Assembly (NCBI RefSeq): GCF_032490495.1
Contig: NZ_JAVYJB010000016.1
Location: 8,308-72,307 of the forward strand
Direction of reading: 5' to 3'
DNA: 64,000 nt
Source of the DNA: Pilosibacter fragilis
GTDB lineage: Bacteria > Bacillota > Clostridia > Lachnospirales > Lachnospiraceae
Within the stretch, counting starts at the first letter, position 1. Each line of letters begins with the position of its first letter. A model generated the notes under the pieces. That model saw nothing but the letters and a program-made list of their open reading frames with translations, was not told where the DNA came from and did not search any database. This document shows positions 1 through 8,686 of the stretch, piece after piece. A program made the translations under genes and the position numbers.

Positions 1-204
1 ATCCAGGCAGTCACCGACTGCTGTGGCCGGATAGGCGTTATCCTGGATCTGTTTTAAGATCATGTAAACCCCTTCCAGATACCAGGCCGCCGCTCCGATC
101 GCAGTCTGGATCATACTGCCTTCCCTGGTATCGATATTGGGATCCACCTGATCCAGCATTTCTTTCTGAATCGCTTCCCTTGTATATCCACTGAAATCGA
201 TCAC
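1..204 (-). CDS. Baseplate J-like protein (XkdT type), N-terminal part only
   Basis: Sixty-eight codons run off the left edge. The start is GTG, overlapping the stop of the upstream XkdS-like gene as GTGA, with a GGAGGAGGTG ribosome site just before it. The N-terminus (IDFSGYTREAIQKEMLDQV, then a segment with IDTREGSMI and an alanine-rich helix) is the usual beginning of phage baseplate J/gp47 proteins, which form the baseplate wedge around the tail tube. The order XkdP-Q-R-S-T matches PBSX-type contractile tails. Only the N-terminus is visible. Confidence 0.8.
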   Translation of the reverse strand, partial: MIDFSGYTREAIQKEMLDQVDPNIDTREGSMIQTAIGAAAWYLEGVYMILKQIQDNAYPATAVGDCLD

Positions 205-602
205 ACACTCACCTCCTCCGTCAATGTTCCATATACCGTTTTCACATCAAAGCTGCAGCTCAGCTCTCCCGGTACTTTTTCCGTAAACACAAAATTTTCA
301 ACCGCAAGGATCCGGCTGTCTCCGGAAAATGCATCTTCGATCCGGCGGGGAAGTTCACTCTCGATATAATCCCGTTCTTCTCCCACCAGGCTCTCCAATT
401 CACTCCCGAAATCAGACGAATAGATCTGCCACCGGAACCGCTCATTCTGAAGGATGATCTCCACAGCCTGACGCATTGCAGGAAGTCCCTCGTCCATGCC
501 GGCAATCTGTTTCGATGACCAGTCGATCAGGAATGTCCTTGTCGGTTTTTCCACATACTGCAGGGTCACATCGAGCCCCACACCTTCCGGTAATACTGCC
601 AT
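201..602 (-). CDS. Phage baseplate protein, XkdS/DUF2634 type
   Basis: A 133-residue protein beginning MAVLPEGVGLDVTLQY. The start at 602 is chosen because AAGGAGG lies at the right distance; the open frame runs further upstream without a ribosome site. It contains the family's PTRTFLIDW segment, the AMRQAVEIILQNERFRWQIYS stretch and an acidic region expected of DUF2634 proteins, which resemble gp25-like wedge components. It lies between the DUF2577 and baseplate J genes, as in PBSX. Role by family and position; no catalytic residues expected. Confidence 0.8.
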   Translation of the reverse strand: MAVLPEGVGLDVTLQYVEKPTRTFLIDWSSKQIAGMDEGLPAMRQAVEIILQNERFRWQIYSSDFGSELESLVGEERDYIESELPRRIEDAFSGDSRILAVENFVFTEKVPGELSCSFDVKTVYGTLTEEVSV

Positions 603-612
603 GATGACCTCC

Positions 613-924
613 TTATGTAATCTTTGATAATACAATAAACTGCTGCCCTTTTTGCACACGGAGCAGAAGGACCTTGTCTCCCGCCTTTAACCCTTCCGTA
701 ACCGTTACGGTTCCGCCGGCGCCGCCCTTCACCTGTTCCGTCCGCTCGATGACGTTGCTTGTCAGGATCAGCGCATTCCCGGAGATCGGCGGCAGGGAAG
801 TATCTGTCTGGATCGTGAGCGGAGAGGTCTTTATGACGGTCCCTGTAGCCTTGTCCGTCATTTTTATCGCATTCACATAGTTTTTTACGATCTCCTGAAT
901 AACTCCAAGAAGTTCCGTCGTCAT
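613..924 (-). CDS. Phage protein, XkdR/DUF2577 type
   Basis: A 103-residue protein with an N-terminal helix (MTTELLGVIQEIVKNYVNAIKM) followed by a beta-rich part ending in a KAGDKVLLLRVQKGQQFIVLSKI barrel-like strand set. This pattern and its place between XkdQ-like and XkdS-like genes identify the DUF2577 family of small baseplate-hub accessory proteins. The start overlaps the end of the XkdQ-like gene by 4 bases (ATGA), implying coupled translation. Confidence 0.75.
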   Translation of the reverse strand: MTTELLGVIQEIVKNYVNAIKMTDKATGTVIKTSPLTIQTDTSLPPISGNALILTSNVIERTEQVKGGAGGTVTVTEGLKAGDKVLLLRVQKGQQFIVLSKIT

Positions 925-1937
925 ACGATGCTCACACCTCCCAGCTGTTCAAATGATTTCACTTCGATCTGCATGGTATGGTCCTCTCCTTCCCATTTCT
1001 GCGTCACCTTCTCAGCGAGAAGCAGTCTGGAAACAGCGAGGTCCTCAATATCTCCGATCTTGACCGGAAGGATCATACCGGCACGAATTTCCGGAATTCC
1101 GATAGCTTCCAGCTTCAACGTCTGAAGAACCCGGTTGTAATACTGGAGATATGCCTCACACATCTTGTCGATCTGCGCTTCATTCAGGTTCTCATCCACC
1201 TCATCATAATACTGGAGCAGTCCCCACTTTTTGATGGTATCGGTGTCTTCATGTACGTACACGTCAGTGCGTCCGCTCTTTTCGTTCTTCCGTACGAGCT
1301 TCACACGGTTATAGGTATCTGAGTCGATATCACGCTTATACGTGTAATCTGTCACCAGACTGCCATCTCCTACCATTGTGTTCGTAAACCAGTTTTTCGC
1401 CTCCACAAGCGTCAATTCTCCGGCTTTATCGTACAGAATGAAGATCTTTCCGGTCTGAACGATCGTCTCTGACAGCGCGTCGAATATAATGTTCAGACAG
1501 TCTTCATCTTCTTTCAAGAACGTCGGGAACACATATCCGGTTTTCTCCAGTGTTCCAACCGTCAAGCCAAAATCTCCGGCGATCCGGGTGAGGATCTGTT
1601 CAAAGCTCATGTTGTCGAGGGAATAGCTGGCATTTGACTTCAAATATCGAAGCTGATCATAAGCGGTATAAGAAGTCTCCCCATCCCGCGTCCGCTCGAT
1701 CGTAAATACGAACCCTTTAAACAGCTTCATGCCATTCACCAGGTACTCCACGGAGCTTCCCTCCGGGATCCCGATTGAGCCATCCTCAAGACAGGTAAAT
1801 TTCAGCTTTCCGGGAGAATCCATCCGGTTTGTCGTGAATTCGATCTCCCGGACCACCTCTATGTATTCCATGATCGTCAGCTGTTCCGATCCATCCGGCG
1901 CCTTTCCCCTGATCTGAATCTGCAGTGATTTTTCCAT
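921..1937 (-). CDS. Phage baseplate hub protein, XkdQ type
   Basis: A 338-residue protein of normal XkdQ length. It has the beta-rich N-terminus and the central VVREIEFTTNRMDSPGKLKF and LTRIAGDFGLTVG segments typical of hub proteins related to gpD/gp27 of contractile phages. It would form the ring joining tail tube and spike. It lies directly after the LysM protein gene, separated by 6 bases, and overlaps the DUF2577 gene by 4, so the tail genes form one tightly packed operon. Confidence 0.8.
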   Translation of the reverse strand: MEKSLQIQIRGKAPDGSEQLTIMEYIEVVREIEFTTNRMDSPGKLKFTCLEDGSIGIPEGSSVEYLVNGMKLFKGFVFTIERTRDGETSYTAYDQLRYLKSNASYSLDNMSFEQILTRIAGDFGLTVGTLEKTGYVFPTFLKEDEDCLNIIFDALSETIVQTGKIFILYDKAGELTLVEAKNWFTNTMVGDGSLVTDYTYKRDIDSDTYNRVKLVRKNEKSGRTDVYVHEDTDTIKKWGLLQYYDEVDENLNEAQIDKMCEAYLQYYNRVLQTLKLEAIGIPEIRAGMILPVKIGDIEDLAVSRLLLAEKVTQKWEGEDHTMQIEVKSFEQLGGVSIV

Positions 1938-1943
1938 TGCTCA

Positions 1944-2651
1944 TCACCCCGTAATCTGCAGCTGGCTTTCCTGTACCCATCCATAGGATCCGACATGGAC
2001 CGGATATGGATTTCCGGAAACGATCCGCGTCACCGTAGTGCTCAGGTTGTTTGCCGTTCCATGTGGTCTCCCCCCATAGCTGTCATAGCAGTATTCCCCG
2101 TTTACGATCACCGCGGCACCGACACGAAGAACCGGGGATTCCACCGCCCTCGGAGTCTCTGTAGACGCCTCGGCGCTTGCCTGCCCTGCGGCCGGAGTCT
2201 TTAAGATCGAGACGACCTTCGGTGCATGGGAACGATACTCCTGCAATTCCAGGCTGTAATAGATATCTTTGGGTTCCCCGCCCTTATCCTTCGTCTCAAA
2301 GTTTGAAACAATACATTTCATATTGGTGTCGGATCCTCCGGACCTTGTAATGATCAGCCGGCAGATCTGCTTTTTCTTCAATGCATTTTCAAAGTATTTC
2401 AGATAATAGGATGGTGCTTTTGCCCCGCTGTTCACATATACAGCACTCCGATCTCCCGGGAAAAAGGATTCCCAGGATACCTCTTTTAAAGATGGCTTCC
2501 TGGGAACCACGATCTCACCCACACCGATGACATCATACGTTTTATGGTCTGTCGGATTTTTTATTTCAATCTCTTCCGGGTTTACCGGGAGTTTTATCTT
2601 CTTTCCGGCAAATACCAGATAGATCGAACATCTGATTTTTAATTTTGCCAT
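1944..2651 (-). CDS. LysM-containing phage tail protein, XkdP type
   Basis: A 235-residue protein. The ATG at 2651 follows GAAAGGAGTG and is preferred over a GTG two codons upstream. The N-terminal part (IYLVFAGKKIKLPVNPEEIEIKNP) is the conserved opening of XkdP-like proteins; PRKPSLKEVSWESFFPGD and YYLKYFENAL follow. The C-terminus carries a beta-rich SH3/LysM-like segment with AAVIVNGEYCYDSYGG. XkdP-like proteins act as hub chaperones or baseplate components; the C-terminal part may bind cell wall. It follows the tape-measure gene as in PBSX. Confidence 0.78.
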   Translation of the reverse strand: MAKLKIRCSIYLVFAGKKIKLPVNPEEIEIKNPTDHKTYDVIGVGEIVVPRKPSLKEVSWESFFPGDRSAVYVNSGAKAPSYYLKYFENALKKKQICRLIITRSGGSDTNMKCIVSNFETKDKGGEPKDIYYSLELQEYRSHAPKVVSILKTPAAGQASAEASTETPRAVESPVLRVGAAVIVNGEYCYDSYGGRPHGTANNLSTTVTRIVSGNPYPVHVGSYGWVQESQLQITG

Positions 2652-2667
2652 GAACACACTCCTTTCA

Positions 2668-4743
2668 TCATCCGTGCGATACCGATGTCTGGGAGTTCAT
2701 CTGCTCGATGAGCATCTTCCGGATATAATCCGTGACATCATCAGCCGTCAGATTTCCTCCGGCGGATTCCGGAACCGTCACATGGATCTCAGGTGCCAGA
2801 GTCTTTAATTCGATTTTGTTCATATACCGGCGTTCCGCAAGATCCCGGTAGATCTTCAGGTCTTCATCCGACAGCTTGATATCATCCACCTTGCCGACTT
2901 TTCCAACCTTTGCAACATTGTCAATATTTCCATTTCCGAGTCCCGAAAGGTCCAGATCACCAAAGCTCCCCGCAAGTTTTCCGATATCAAGATCCAGGTT
3001 ATCCAGTTTGGAGCCGAGATTTGCACCATAGTTTCCCCATTCTGCCGCTGTAGCACCGATATCAAGGTTTGCCATCCGCTTAATCTGGATTGCATTCTCT
3101 CCAAAGGTATCGTCTACCCAGCCAGATAGTTTTCCACGGAAGCCACTCACAGCCCCCTGAAGATGAGAACCTGTCAGTGCATCGATCGCACCTGCCACAG
3201 TTTCTACCATACTGAGGATCGTATCCAATGCATTCGAAAACAGATGTGCAATAGCAGCAACCGGATCGTTAAATACATTCGCGAAGAACTCTGCAAACGA
3301 AGCGATCACATTCCAGAGTGTGGCAAATACATTGTAGCCAACTGCATAGATCATTCCGAATACCTGTCCGACCCAGCCGCCGACTTCCTGCATCCCGATT
3401 CCAAACTGCTGTGCTGCGATCAATGCTCCCGCAAACAACGCCAAAAGAAGCAGAAGCGGCCAGTTCGAGGCCGCCCACGAAGCCATGTGAATTCCTGCCG
3501 CCGCGGCACTTCCAAGCGCCGCCTGGATCGCCTGAGCCTTTACAAACAGGAATCCCACTCCCACGGCCGCCAGGATCGGAAGGATCATATCCATGTTGTC
3601 GGCAACAAAGAGCGCCGCTGATCCGATCCCTGACAGGGCATCCGTTCCGACTTGAGCCATCACGGACAGCAGCGAGATCGCTTCCCCGAGGATCTCCTGC
3701 CCCTGATCCGTCTGAATAAAGTCGTTCCAGGACTGTGCCATCTGCTTTACTTCATGCTGGACGATATTCTGCGCCTGCGTCATCGCATCCGATAGCGTCA
3801 TCGGGATCGATGCAAACTTCTGATTCGTCTGATCCGCCATATCAAGCAGCGCATTTTTTACGACCGAAGCTGTAACCTTTCCGTCTTCTGCATACTGCTT
3901 GATGGATCCGGACGCCCATCCCATACTCTCCTCGATGGTCCTGGCAATTCCCGGAGCCGCCGCCAGGATGGAGTTTAAGTTCTGACCTCGCAGGACACCA
4001 GCCGCCATCGCCTGGGTAAGCTGCACCATCGCATTGCTCTGTTCCTGAGCCGACGCACCGCCGATCTTGAACTGCTTATTCACCTGCTCCGTGAATGCAA
4101 TCAGCTCCTGGTTCGAAGAGAATGCATTTCCGGCATTCAGTCCCATCTTTCCGACTGCGTCTGCCGTATCGGAATAAGCCGCTTTGGAACGCAGTGCCGA
4201 CTGATAGATCATCTCACTCAGTTCATTCGTTGTCTGAAAGCCGTCGTTCATGAGGTTTAAACGGGCGTTGATCTGAGCCTGGGTGTCAGAGAAATCCAGG
4301 AAACTACGAACCAGTGTTGTCACACCGGCGGCCGCGGCAATCCTCTTGATCGTACTCAGGAGTTTGCCCGCTTGGTCATTTGTCTTCTGTGTCTCTCGTC
4401 CCAGACGTGACTGGTTTTCGATCGTATCGATCAATGCGGGATTGCCTTCCTTGATTGCTGCTGTCATCTGGTCAAAACTTTTTCCGCTGATACTGTTGGC
4501 AGCGTCTCCCAATACCTGAAGGGCAGCTCCCTGTTCCTGGATTTTTCCGCTGAGTTCCGTGATCTTTTGATCCAGGGTATTAAACCCGGCTGCCGCAACC
4601 GCATTGGAAGACTGCCCCATCATATTGATGGAGTTGTTGATCCTTTCAGTTGCTCCCACTGCTGACTCACCAAGCGTTAAGAACCGGGTGAATGCAGCCG
4701 TAAATTCATCCGTCAAAACAAGAGATTCCTGTATTTTACCCAT
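2668..4743 (-). CDS. Phage tail tape measure protein
   Basis: A 691-residue protein with long helical N-terminal regions, a conserved tape-measure core (around residues 150-330: STIKRIAAAAGVTTLVRSFLDFS, ARLNLMNDG, YSDTADAVGKMGLNAGNAF, SGSIKQYAEDGKVTASVVKNAL) and hydrophobic membrane-spanning stretches (about residues 360-500). It sets tail length and aids DNA entry. At 691 residues it implies a fairly short tail if the usual proportionality holds. It sits immediately after the chaperone gene and its frameshift extension, the standard order in tailed phages. Confidence 0.88.
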   Translation of the reverse strand: MGKIQESLVLTDEFTAAFTRFLTLGESAVGATERINNSINMMGQSSNAVAAAGFNTLDQKITELSGKIQEQGAALQVLGDAANSISGKSFDQMTAAIKEGNPALIDTIENQSRLGRETQKTNDQAGKLLSTIKRIAAAAGVTTLVRSFLDFSDTQAQINARLNLMNDGFQTTNELSEMIYQSALRSKAAYSDTADAVGKMGLNAGNAFSSNQELIAFTEQVNKQFKIGGASAQEQSNAMVQLTQAMAAGVLRGQNLNSILAAAPGIARTIEESMGWASGSIKQYAEDGKVTASVVKNALLDMADQTNQKFASIPMTLSDAMTQAQNIVQHEVKQMAQSWNDFIQTDQGQEILGEAISLLSVMAQVGTDALSGIGSAALFVADNMDMILPILAAVGVGFLFVKAQAIQAALGSAAAAGIHMASWAASNWPLLLLLALFAGALIAAQQFGIGMQEVGGWVGQVFGMIYAVGYNVFATLWNVIASFAEFFANVFNDPVAAIAHLFSNALDTILSMVETVAGAIDALTGSHLQGAVSGFRGKLSGWVDDTFGENAIQIKRMANLDIGATAAEWGNYGANLGSKLDNLDLDIGKLAGSFGDLDLSGLGNGNIDNVAKVGKVGKVDDIKLSDEDLKIYRDLAERRYMNKIELKTLAPEIHVTVPESAGGNLTADDVTDYIRKMLIEQMNSQTSVSHG

Positions 4744-4756
4744 TCACACCACCTCC

Positions 4757-5295
4757 TCACTTGTTCTTCATCTCTTCCGACAACCGATCCATCATTGTAA
4801 ACATAAGAATCTTTTCCCTCAATGGCCGTTTCTCAAAGTCTTCCGGGAAGATTCCAAGGGAGACAAAAGCAAAATAGCTTGTTTCTGTCTCCCAGTCTCC
4901 TCCCTCTAAAAGTTTTTTGCGGCATTCTTCAGCTCGCTTGCCATCTTGACATCGTTGATCTCAGAAACCGCATCCATGACAAGATTCTTTTCCCCGATCG
5001 TGAACATGAGGCCCGGCACCTCTGTCGGGTCCATGACACCGTAAAAACTGCAAAGTTCTGCATCCTTGAGATTCGGTGTCTCCATGCAGGTCACGATCAT
5101 CTCATCTATATAAGTCGCATTGTTAAAAACACCTTTTACAGTGTTTCTTTTTACGATCCTATCATTTTCCTTCGGTGTGATCGCCTTCACAATGAACGGG
5201 ATCTTCTCCCCTTTCTCATCCTTAAAGTTTTCCAGATAAAACTCTTTCGTCTTTCCGGCCGGAACCGGTCTTAAGTATGCTCCTAAATTTCCCAT
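4757..5295 (-). other. Predicted -1 frameshift product of the tail assembly chaperone (gpGT-like)
   Basis: The chaperone frame ends at 4906 in AAC GCC GCA AAA AAC TTT TAG. The run A-AAA-AAC (4918 down to 4912) is a canonical slippery heptamer. A -1 shift continues in the overlapping frame as KKLLEGGDWETE followed by TSYFAFVSLGIFPEDF and further residues, to a TGA at 4757, adding about 53 residues just before the tape-measure start. The LLEGGDWE and FPEDFEK patterns resemble the T extension of phage chaperones. The short form is the 4906-5295 gene. Frameshifting is inferred from sequence and gene order. Confidence 0.75.
4906..5295 (-). CDS. Phage tail assembly chaperone, XkdN type (short form)
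   Basis: A 129-residue protein (MGNLGAYLRPVPAGKTKEFY...) with the XkdN features ITPKENDRIVKRNT, IVTCMETPNLKDAELCSFYG and a helical C-terminus ending NAAKNF. It binds the tape-measure protein during tail assembly in the lambda gpG paradigm. It lies between the tail tube and tape-measure genes. Its last codons form the slippery site described for the frameshift product. Confidence 0.82.
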   Translation of the reverse strand: MGNLGAYLRPVPAGKTKEFYLENFKDEKGEKIPFIVKAITPKENDRIVKRNTVKGVFNNATYIDEMIVTCMETPNLKDAELCSFYGVMDPTEVPGLMFTIGEKNLVMDAVSEINDVKMASELKNAAKNF

Positions 5296-5306
5296 GATCT
5301 TTCCTC

Positions 5307-5789
5307 CTATTTTCCTAACTGTGACGGCTGGCTGTTAAATGATTTCAGTACCTCAAAATCGCTGAATGTGAACTCGATATCGATCTGAAGGCTCTCCGCA
5401 GAATCATCCAGGATCGCGATCGGAATCTTCTTTAAGATGACGTTATAGAGCACAACGGTCTGGGTCCCCAGCGAAGATGCTGGATCATCGTTCGTGATCT
5501 GGAAGTTGATCGTCGGGAACTTTCCGGTCCTCTTAAACTCGGATAACAATTTTAAAAAGGTCGGGGTTCCATAATAGATCGTAGCCGATCCGGAATACTT
5601 TAATCCTTTGACCTTTTCCTGTTCTGTCAGCGCTCCGACAACCTTAAACTCACCCGTCTGGACCTCAGCGTTGGAGTTAAATTTCTTCAGTCCAAACAGA
5701 AGCTCATTGCTTCCATTGATCACAGTAAACGCTTTTCCGGCCGCGCCGCGGTAGGAATCCTGCGCAAGTAAATATCCTTCATTTGCCAT
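5307..5789 (-). CDS. Phage tail tube protein, XkdM type
   Basis: A 160-residue protein starting MANEGYLLAQDSYRGAAGKAFTV. The short beta-rich fold with GFKVVGAL-like and SATIYYGTP strands and the ending DIEFTFSDFEVLKSF match XkdM-type tube proteins, which polymerise inside the contractile sheath. It lies 13 bases after the sheath gene. Length and position agree with the family. Confidence 0.85.
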   Translation of the reverse strand: MANEGYLLAQDSYRGAAGKAFTVINGSNELLFGLKKFNSNAEVQTGEFKVVGALTEQEKVKGLKYSGSATIYYGTPTFLKLLSEFKRTGKFPTINFQITNDDPASSLGTQTVVLYNVILKKIPIAILDDSAESLQIDIEFTFSDFEVLKSFNSQPSQLGK

Positions 5790-5802
5790 TCTTTACACCT
5801 CC

Positions 5803-7161
5803 TTATTCGCTGTCAGAATTGGCGGATACATTGACGGTCATGTAGATCTTCTCGATGCTGTCCACCGGCTGGATCGCCACGTTTACAACAACGGCATCGA
5901 TCTCGTTTCCGGCCAGGACTTCCACATCATCCGGGACAAAGTTCTGCACGCCTCCGTTTGCCTGCATCTCATTCAGATATCCGACGATCCAGCCTTTTAA
6001 AAGGTTTCTTCCATCGTCGTTGTTGTTGGTCTTCCCGATGTAGTACAGCGAGAACTGTTTATACACATCGTTACAGAACTGATTTAAGACACGCATCACG
6101 CGGTTCTTCGCAAAACATTTCTGTTTATCCACGGTGAAGCTGGTCAGCGTGTTGATATCCGTGCAAACTTTGACCGCATCAAAGGTATCAATGAACACGA
6201 GCTTGCCCTTTTGAATGGCTTCCTCGATCTCCGTATCGGTCAGCTTCGGACTTGCCTCCACTGCATTCGGATATCTGGAATATGTCAGGGACTGATTATA
6301 CGGAGCACCTGCCTCCGCTCCGCCAAGCCACCAGGTTACCTGCTGCGGAGTCAGCACTGTACCATCAGAGAGCTTAACGCCGTTTCCGACCGAGATCACC
6401 CACTCGGTATTGCTGTCCTCTGCTCCGGCCATGACGGCCTGGCACTTCCGACCGACACGCTCAGAAATCCGCTTTACAAAGGACGCATATGCTTCGAGCA
6501 CAACCGACTCTGTCCCGTCGTACACCACGATATCGAACGTGTATTTTTCCAATGCTGTCAGGAATGCGGAATAATCTGCATTAGCGACCGTCGGATCCAC
6601 ACCGCCACTCAGAGCTGTTCCGGCTGTCTCCGTGAACGTGTTTCCGGTTCCCGAGAATGTTACCCAGGCATTCGCAGAAAGTGCAGAAAGTGCAGTTACT
6701 GTCTGTTCATCCACTGTCCGTCCATCCACGACCGTAGATACCACATAGGTTCCGCCTGTGTCCGGATCTTCCTGGACGATCATCGTGATATCATTTCCGC
6801 GGATGCCTTCATACAGTGCTGTCACCGATAAGGCACCGATCGTTCCGGATGCCTTGACGCCGCCGGTTCCCTTCGGACGATATAACAGGATCTTGATCGG
6901 CCCCGGTATGGTATCGCTGCCCTTCATCATTTCCTTAAGGAATAACGCTTTCTCATTTGTGACATCATAGCCGATATACGGAGTCAGGTCTTCTCCCGGA
7001 ATGATCGTCTGAATGACCTCACAGGGTCCCCAGGAAAGCGGCTCTGCGATCGCCACAATTCCCTTTTCTCCGATACTTGCAGAAAGATTCCCGCTTGATT
7101 TCGTATTGATATACACGCCCGGCCGGACCTTATTCTGACTCATCCATGTTCCACCTGCCAT
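5803..7161 (-). CDS. Phage tail sheath protein, XkdK type
   Basis: A 452-residue protein. The segment MSQNKVRPGVYINTKS near the start, the GIVAIAEPLSWGP motif and the C-terminal part with FVPDDVEVLAGNEIDAVVVN and PVDSIEKIYMTVNV are hallmark sheath sequences. It forms the contractile outer tube, so the virion is a myovirus. The ATG at 7161 begins MAGGTWMSQNK; a second possible start is the ATG six codons later. It is followed by tube, chaperone and tape-measure genes. Confidence 0.9.
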   Translation of the reverse strand: MAGGTWMSQNKVRPGVYINTKSSGNLSASIGEKGIVAIAEPLSWGPCEVIQTIIPGEDLTPYIGYDVTNEKALFLKEMMKGSDTIPGPIKILLYRPKGTGGVKASGTIGALSVTALYEGIRGNDITMIVQEDPDTGGTYVVSTVVDGRTVDEQTVTALSALSANAWVTFSGTGNTFTETAGTALSGGVDPTVANADYSAFLTALEKYTFDIVVYDGTESVVLEAYASFVKRISERVGRKCQAVMAGAEDSNTEWVISVGNGVKLSDGTVLTPQQVTWWLGGAEAGAPYNQSLTYSRYPNAVEASPKLTDTEIEEAIQKGKLVFIDTFDAVKVCTDINTLTSFTVDKQKCFAKNRVMRVLNQFCNDVYKQFSLYYIGKTNNNDDGRNLLKGWIVGYLNEMQANGGVQNFVPDDVEVLAGNEIDAVVVNVAIQPVDSIEKIYMTVNVSANSDSE

Positions 7162-7164
7162 GTT

Positions 7165-7350
7165 TTATCTGCCTCCTTTCAAAGCTGTCTCCAGGGCGTC
7201 AACCGCCTCAGAGATCGTGTATTCCGGTTCCTTCAGGATCACCCTGGCGAAATCCGGCTGATATGCCGCAAGACGGCGGCTTTTTAAAAGTTTCTCTGTG
7301 GAGTACTTCTTTTCCTCCGTTTTCTTAGTCGTTTTCTTTGATACCGACAT
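7165..7350 (-). CDS. Small phage protein of unknown function
   Basis: A 61-residue lysine-rich protein (MSVSKKTTKKTEEKKYSTEKLL...) lying between the tail-terminator-like gene, which it overlaps by 26 bases, and the sheath gene. Similar tiny basic proteins with a LLKSRRLAAYQPDFARVIL core precede sheath genes in many Clostridia phages, and may have a joining or assembly role. No function can be assigned from sequence. Confidence 0.65.
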   Translation of the reverse strand: MSVSKKTTKKTEEKKYSTEKLLKSRRLAAYQPDFARVILKEPEYTISEAVDALETALKGGR

Positions 7351-7783
7351 TGTTCTCCTCCATCTCCTGCATCAGGTTTTCCGTTTCTTCCACCAGTATC
7401 CGCGTCCGGATATGGAACTGGTAATGCAGCTCTTCATCTTCAATATTCCACTGCTGATCATACACCGGAACCGGAACGCTCTTTCCGCTGCCGTCTGTGT
7501 ATGGGAACGGATCCAGATTCCGGTCCAGAAACTCCGCGATCTCATGGATCTTCCGGTTTCCATTTACCAGGTTCCGCTGCTGTACAAAGACAAGATCCAC
7601 GCCGAGATCACGGAAATAGTGGTTTCCCACATGCTCCTCGATCGTGGACGGCATGCAGAAAAGAAAGAAGCAGGGAAAACTCGTTCCCTGCTGGTTTGGG
7701 CTGTCATATACCGGATAGTCCGGATATGCTCCGGTAAGCATACCGGCCAGGCTGTCGATCACATGATGTAAGGAAAAGATCAT
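7325..7783 (-). CDS. Phage tail terminator family protein
   Basis: A 152-residue protein with HVIDSLAGMLTGAYPDYPVYDS near the start and VDLVFVQQRNLVNGNRKIHEIAEFL centrally. This resembles the family that caps the tail at the head-proximal end (DUF6838-like). It overlaps the upstream HK97-gp10-like gene by 4 bases (ATGA). Placement between head-tail joining and sheath genes fits a terminator role. The family call is from memory of the pattern and is moderately sure. Confidence 0.6.
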   Translation of the reverse strand: MIFSLHHVIDSLAGMLTGAYPDYPVYDSPNQQGTSFPCFFLFCMPSTIEEHVGNHYFRDLGVDLVFVQQRNLVNGNRKIHEIAEFLDRNLDPFPYTDGSGKSVPVPVYDQQWNIEDEELHYQFHIRTRILVEETENLMQEMEENNVGIKEND

Positions 7784-8277
7784 TTGAACGCCTCCTCTAC
7801 CCGTTTTTCCAGTTCCGTCCGGACCACATCCCGGTATCTTCCGATTCCTGCCTCTTTCATGTATTTCCCCTGCACATAGCTCGTTTTGGTTCCGACCATG
7901 ATACCGCCGGATCCATCCGGACTCCGCTCCAAGAGATTCCCATTGATGATCAGACCCGGAACGAAATGTTTATCGACCCGGTGTCCGTCATTCACATAGG
8001 ATGCGTACTGCATGTTGTTATTGAGTTCCGTCCGGACACTGCCGCCTGTCACGACCGGCGTTGTCACGCTGTCAGTCGCCCAGTGCTGTGCCATCTGACC
8101 GCTTCGCATGTTGGTGCCGGCCAGTGTTCCGTCATTCGGCGGGGTCTTCTCTGCGGCCACACGGACCGCCTCGATCGTAGCGCCTTCCGCGACTTCTGCC
8201 ATGATCTTCGGGACATTCTCCCCGGCTCTTCTCAGTTCATCCAGGCGTTTTCTCATCTGGCTTCCGAAGCTTGACAT
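7780..8277 (-). CDS. HK97 gp10-like head-tail joining protein
   Basis: A 165-residue protein (MSSFGSQMRKRLDELRRAGENVPKIMAEVAEGATIEAVRVAAEKTPP...). The N-terminal helix, AEKTPPND segment and later VNDGHRVDKHFVPG segment are typical of HK97-gp10/minor tail family proteins. It probably joins the neck to the tail. It lies 4 bases after the preceding connector gene. Confidence 0.75.
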   Translation of the reverse strand: MSSFGSQMRKRLDELRRAGENVPKIMAEVAEGATIEAVRVAAEKTPPNDGTLAGTNMRSGQMAQHWATDSVTTPVVTGGSVRTELNNNMQYASYVNDGHRVDKHFVPGLIINGNLLERSPDGSGGIMVGTKTSYVQGKYMKEAGIGRYRDVVRTELEKRVEEAFK

Positions 8278-8281
8278 CTGT

Positions 8282-8686
8282 TCACCTCCCGGATCCGATC
8301 AGGTTTTCTCTTAAGAGTGTCACCTCTTTATGTTCCAGACCTGTGAGCGCACCGCCGATCGGATCGTAATAAACCTGCGGTGGTCCGGCGAGATACCGTT
8401 CCGGCTCGTTTGCATGACCGGTATTTCCCCCGCGGATCACATACAACTCATCTCCGGCCTGAATGTCCACAGAAAGATCACAGGAGAGTTTATCCTCTCC
8501 TCTGATCCTGGCGGCATTGTCGGTGGTGCTCGGGCTCCCGGTTCCTGTGTGGTATACGCGGCACGGGATCTTCTCCGCAACCTTTTTCCGTTCCTGCCTG
8601 GAAATACTTCCATCCTTCACAGCAACTACTCGGAAAACGTCCATAAGATCCGTGTACCAGCCTTCAAAAATCGGATTATCAAATAA
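8282..8686 (-). CDS. Phage head closure/connector protein
   Basis: About 134 residues from the ATG at 8686 (MLFDNPIFEGWYTDLMDVFRV), which follows GGGAGG and lies inside the end of the DUF4054 gene. The content (a beta-barrel-like protein with KIPCRVYHTGTG, DKLSCDLSVDIQAGDELYVIRGG and TLLRENLIGSG) is like small head-closure proteins that seal the portal after DNA packaging. The assignment rests on size, position and beta-rich composition. Confidence 0.6.
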   Translation of the reverse strand, partial: LFDNPIFEGWYTDLMDVFRVVAVKDGSISRQERKKVAEKIPCRVYHTGTGSPSTTDNAARIRGEDKLSCDLSVDIQAGDELYVIRGGNTGHANEPERYLAGPPQVYYDPIGGALTGLEHKEVTLLRENLIGSGR

